Below, one piece after another: positions 61,229-64,000 of a stretch of DNA of 64,000 bases (positions are counted from its first letter, which is position 1; the number at the start of each line of letters is the position of its first letter). Both the position numbers and the translations under genes were made by a program. The stretch spans positions 2,604,001 through 2,668,000 of the forward strand of contig NZ_SAUN01000001.1 in assembly GCF_004011505.1 (NCBI RefSeq), written 5' to 3'. This DNA is from Nonomuraea polychroma. Its GTDB lineage: Bacteria; Actinomycetota; Actinomycetes; Streptosporangiales; Streptosporangiaceae. The notes below the pieces were generated by a model, which saw only the letters and a list, made by a program, of their open reading frames with translations, was not told the origin of the DNA and did not search any database.

Positions 61229-61373
61229 TCCGGAGCCGACAAGGAGATCGCGGACCACCTGACGGTGAGCGCATCGGCGGTCAAGACCCATCCCAACCGG
61301 GGCCATGACGAAGCTCGGGCTGGTCCAGCCGCGCGCAGGCGGTGGTCTTCGCCTGCGAGCATGGCCTCATGAG
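61229..61373 (+). pseudogene. LuxR-type HTH fragment
   Basis: Three frames in turn read DKEIADHLTVSASAVKTHPNR, MTKLGLVQPRA and AQAVVFACEHGLMR, the C-terminal helix-turn-helix of a NarL-type response regulator. No receiver domain remains. Confidence 0.65.
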
Positions 61374-61400
61374 GGCTCGGCGGACGTTCTTGGGCGCCTT

Positions 61401-61526
61401 CTAGCTCGTGGGCACCTCGTGCCAGAGGTGGCCGAAGCCTTCTTCGGCGATGAGCATCCGCAGTCTGTCCACGCCTGAGCTGAGGAGCTTCTTGGTGTGC
61501 GCGACGACAGCCACGATGGAGGACAC
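61401..61526 (-). pseudogene. Diacylglycerol kinase N-terminal relic with nonsense codon
   Basis: The minus strand reads SSIVAVVAHTKKLLSSGVD, RLRMLIAEEGFG and HLWHEVPTS, the start of a DAGK-catalytic (YegS/BmrU-like) protein. A TAG at 61401-61403 interrupts it, with KAPKNVRRAL continuing in the same frame as in intact homologues; the GGDGT motif and all later parts are gone. Its old neighbours, the PAP2 genes, remain. Confidence 0.6.
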
Positions 61527-61600
61527 GCCTTCCGGACTACCCTCGGCGCCCGATTTCAGCCGGAGGAATCGATCCCCTCGTCCGGGGTAGCCGTGCGCAA

Positions 61601-62344
61601 ATGCGTAGCGGCAATGGGCGCCAAGGGCACGGCCACCGTGGACTGGGATTTCGGCTGACGGTCGCCGGCCTGGCGGCGGCACTGATCATGATCCCGTTCA
61701 GCCTGCTGCTCGTCGTGGCCAAGATGCCCGTCGACGGACTGGACGCGCAGGCCGCGCGGAATCTGCACGAATACGCGCTCGCCCATCCCGGCGTGACGTG
61801 GTTCCTCCTTGTGTGGACGGATCTGTTCGGGCCGTGGACGTGGCGATTCGCGGTCATCGCGTACGCCGCCTGGCTGCTGTACAAGGGCGCGCCGAGGCTG
61901 GCCGCCTGGGCGGTCACCACCGTGACCGTGGGCGGGCTGCTCGGCTTGGCGCTCAAGATCATCGTGGCCCGGGCCAGACCCCACCTGCCGGACCCCGTCG
62001 CGCTGGCGCCGGGCGACTCCTTCCCGTCGGGCCACACGGTGAACGTGACGCTCGGCGCGGGAGTGATCGTCCTTCTTGTCCTGCCCATGCTGCCTCGGTG
62101 GGGGCGGGTTGCGGCATGGGCTGTCGCCTGCTTCCTGGTGTTGTCGGTCGGCTACACGAGGATCGCGCTCGGCGTGCACTGGGTGAGCGATGTGGCCGCA
62201 GGGATCGTGCTGGGCGCGGCCGTGATCGCCGCGACGGCGGCGGCATTTGAGACGTGGCGGCGCGAGCAGGGACGCAGGCCCGCCTCGCCGCCGGTCGAGG
62301 GAGTGGAACCCGAGTTGGTGAAGGCCATCAATGAGCGGAACTGA
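61601..62344 (+). CDS. PAP2-family membrane phosphatase
   Basis: 247 residues, about six helices. The three phosphatase motifs are present: KIIVARARPHLPD, FPSGHTVN (general-acid His) and GYTRIALGVHWVSDV (nucleophile His). These enzymes dephosphorylate phosphatidic acid, PGP or undecaprenyl-PP on the outer face of the membrane. The ATG at 61601 is the first in frame; a later start is possible because the first 18 residues are not typical. It overlaps the next PAP2 gene by 14 bases. Confidence 0.9.
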   Translation: MRSGNGRQGHGHRGLGFRLTVAGLAAALIMIPFSLLLVVAKMPVDGLDAQAARNLHEYALAHPGVTWFLLVWTDLFGPWTWRFAVIAYAAWLLYKGAPRLAAWAVTTVTVGGLLGLALKIIVARARPHLPDPVALAPGDSFPSGHTVNVTLGAGVIVLLVLPMLPRWGRVAAWAVACFLVLSVGYTRIALGVHWVSDVAAGIVLGAAVIAATAAAFETWRREQGRRPASPPVEGVEPELVKAINERN

Positions 62345-62999
62345 GCACGTGAAGCACTACGCGTTATCGATCTTGCTGCCCATGCTCCTGATGGCCGGAG
62401 TGACGTACGGCGTGGGCAGGGCGATCCTCGCCTGGCCCACCCGTGAGACGTCGGTGAGCCGGAGCCTGGCCGCCGACCGGACCTCGCTGTGGAACACGCT
62501 CACCGATGTCGGCAGCAGCCTGTCGGACACCCCGTACATCGTGGCGCTCACAGTGATCGCCGCGATCGTCTTCAGACTGGTGTACCGGCGTCGGCGCGAA
62601 CCGATCTTCCTCATCGTGGCCGTCTGGAGCCAGTCCCTCATCTTCCTGGCGATCTCCGCGCCCGTCGGCCGGCACCGGCCGCCCGTGCCGCACATCGACC
62701 AGGCCCCGCCCACCTCCAGCTTCCCGTCCGGGCACGTCAGCGCCGCCGTCGCGTTCTACTGCGGGATGGCGCTCGTCCTGACCACGCATGTCCGCAACAG
62801 GGTGCTCCAGGTGCTGATCTGGGCGCTGGGAATCGCCGCTCCGGTCGCTGTCGGTTTCTCGCGCTTGTACCGCGGCATGCATTTCCTCACCGATGTGCTC
62901 TGGGGCGTGCTGCTCGGCGTCGGCTGCGTCGTCATGGCCGCCCGGGCGATCCTGTACCGGCGCGAGCGGCAGCGCTCAGAACTCGTTCGATCTGCGTAA
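62331..62999 (+). CDS. PAP2-family membrane phosphatase, second copy
   Basis: 222 residues, six helices. Motifs: GRHRPPVPHID (the usual leading Lys is replaced, with Arg kept), FPSGHVSAAVAF and GFSRLYRGMHFLTDVLWG. Divergent from the upstream copy, so not a recent duplication. Co-translated with it by overlap. Its end overlaps the convergent phospholipase D by 24 bases. Confidence 0.9.
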   Translation: MSGTEHVKHYALSILLPMLLMAGVTYGVGRAILAWPTRETSVSRSLAADRTSLWNTLTDVGSSLSDTPYIVALTVIAAIVFRLVYRRRREPIFLIVAVWSQSLIFLAISAPVGRHRPPVPHIDQAPPTSSFPSGHVSAAVAFYCGMALVLTTHVRNRVLQVLIWALGIAAPVAVGFSRLYRGMHFLTDVLWGVLLGVGCVVMAARAILYRRERQRSELVRSA

Positions 63000-64000
63000 A
63001 CGCGGGGGCCGCCCGTCGGGGTCCACGACGATCCGGTACAGCGGCATGGCCATCGCCCGGCGGACGCGGCCGAGACCGGGCCGTGGATGCGGGCGCAGCC
63101 GGCCCGGCGGGCGGGATCCCCGGCAGCCGCCCTGGTGCCAGGCCTCGAGCCGCGCGGCAGACTCGGCGAACGCCTCGAACGCGCTCTCCGGGTCGCACAG
63201 ATCGTCCATGTCGGCAGGGTCGCGGTCCAGGTGCTCGGCGGCGAGCGTGAGCCGGAGTTCCCTGGCGAACCTGCGGGCTCCCGAGGGCAGGCGCGGGTCG
63301 GGCTCCGCGTCGAGCACGGCGCAGCTCAGTTCGGAGTCGAACGTCCATGAGCGCAGGTTCACGTTGTCGGAGCCGACGTTCGCCCACACGTCGTCGACGA
63401 CGCAGACCTTGGCATGCACGTACACCGGCGTGCCCCGGTGGTTCTCCAGATCGTAGATCGCGACCCGGCCGTCACCCGCGTGCATCAGCCTGGCCAGCGC
63501 CTCCGACCTGCCGATCAAGCTGGCCGGGCCGGCCAGCCAGCCGTCCTGGTCGGGATGGCGCGGCACTACGATGATCATCCGGAGGTCCGGCTCCCGCTCC
63601 AGCGCCTCGGCGAACGGTTCGATCACCTCCGTGGACCACAGGTACTGGTCTTCCAGGTAGACCAGCGATCTCGCCCGCGCCAGCACTTTGTGGTACGCCC
63701 TGGCGACGCTGCGCTCGCCCTCCGGCGCGAACGGGTAGGCGTGGCGCAGGTGGGGATAGGTTCTGAGGAGCTGCACGGCATGCGTCCCGGCCGCCGGTGG
63801 CGGAGGGCCGGGCTCCGGTAACGGCGGCACGTCGGCCATCCGGGTCATGCGGTCGTGCAGCCGTCTGAGCGGCTGGCGGGTCTCGGGCGCGGGGTCCTCC
63901 CAGCGCTCGCAGAAGGTCTTCTCCACCTCGGCCACGGCCGGGCCGCTGATCGCCACCTGGACGTCGTGCCAGGGCGGGCGTTTGCCGTACACGCCCGGCA
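62976..64000 (-). CDS. Phospholipase D-family protein, 5' end outside window
   Basis: The frame runs from the stop at 62976 off the right edge, so the N-terminus with the first HKD site is not seen. Visible are GKRPPWHDVQVAISGPAVAEVE, YLEDQYLW, RMIIVVPRHPDQDG and the second HKD-type site VYVHAKVCVVDDVWANVGSDN (His-x-Lys, with Asp at DD). PLDs cleave phospholipids or related phosphodiesters; this cardiolipin-synthase-like group often lies near PAP2 and DAGK genes. Confidence 0.88.
   Translation of the reverse strand, partial: PGVYGKRPPWHDVQVAISGPAVAEVEKTFCERWEDPAPETRQPLRRLHDRMTRMADVPPLPEPGPPPPAAGTHAVQLLRTYPHLRHAYPFAPEGERSVARAYHKVLARARSLVYLEDQYLWSTEVIEPFAEALEREPDLRMIIVVPRHPDQDGWLAGPASLIGRSEALARLMHAGDGRVAIYDLENHRGTPVYVHAKVCVVDDVWANVGSDNVNLRSWTFDSELSCAVLDAEPDPRLPSGARRFARELRLTLAAEHLDRDPADMDDLCDPESAFEAFAESAARLEAWHQGGCRGSRPPGRLRPHPRPGLGRVRRAMAMPLYRIVVDPDGRPPRLRRSNEF

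Noticed and set aside
1-64000. tRNA, rRNA or CRISPR loci
   Set aside because: No cloverleaf-like, rRNA-like or regularly spaced repeat sequences were seen in any gap.

Overview
The window is high-GC actinomycete DNA. GTG and TTG starts are frequent, neighbouring genes often share ATGA or GTGA overlaps, and several promoters look leaderless. Gene content (LuxR ATPase regulators, NarL-type two-component pairs, F420/FMN monooxygenase family, GH25 lysozyme under a ydaO-type riboswitch, chromate operon) suggests a soil filamentous actinomycete, perhaps Streptosporangiales. The genus is inferred, not shown.

Layout. 1-8.3 kb: a truncated LuxR-type ATPase regulator, a divergent hydrolase/TetR pair with twin operators, then a gene graveyard (transposase, amidohydrolase, two MFS carriers and a Dps relic) around one intact MFS efflux gene and an EF-hand protein. 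8.3-20.5 kb: a GntR regulator diverges from a nine-gene, tightly coupled operon encoding a GH42 glycosidase, two divergent GcvPA/GcvPB-like proteins, an AcoX-type ATP-NAD kinase homologue, an SDR dehydrogenase, a complete sugar ABC importer and a GH63-type glycosidase. This is the best candidate for an undescribed pathway. 20.5-22.9 kb: a chromate operon with ChrB split into two genes behind a 33-bp palindrome. 23-31.4 kb: DUF4260-like and HhH-like genes, convergent archease and RtcB, a luciferase-like oxidoreductase, a riboswitch-controlled lysozyme, relics of a HINT polymorphic toxin and a pentapeptide protein, and lgt.

31.4-35.2 kb: a two-component system and an ArsR-SRPBCC-DHFR-like operon. 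35.2-45.9 kb: a molybdenum/tungsten island with a MobA-MoaD fusion, an aldehyde:ferredoxin oxidoreductase homologue, an NAD-linked formate dehydrogenase (NuoG-like alpha subunit plus NuoE-NuoF fusion), and two MoeA paralogues, one fused to a periplasmic-binding-protein-like domain. Cofactor synthesis, metal insertion and the enzymes that use the cofactor lie together on one strand. 46-49.8 kb: thyA-folA, an XRE-cupin regulator diverging from a BenE carrier over a perfect palindrome, and a YbhB protein. 50.7-54.9 kb: an operon of secreted hydrolase, membrane acyltransferase, histidine kinase and response regulator. 54.9-64 kb: more relics (ISKra4-type transposase, SRPBCC, binding protein, crotonase, LuxR, diacylglycerol kinase) among an intact DEAD-box helicase, a TetR regulator, a PLP decarboxylase, two PAP2 phosphatases and a truncated phospholipase D.

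All functional assignments come from reading motifs and family resemblance by eye. No searches or computations were run.
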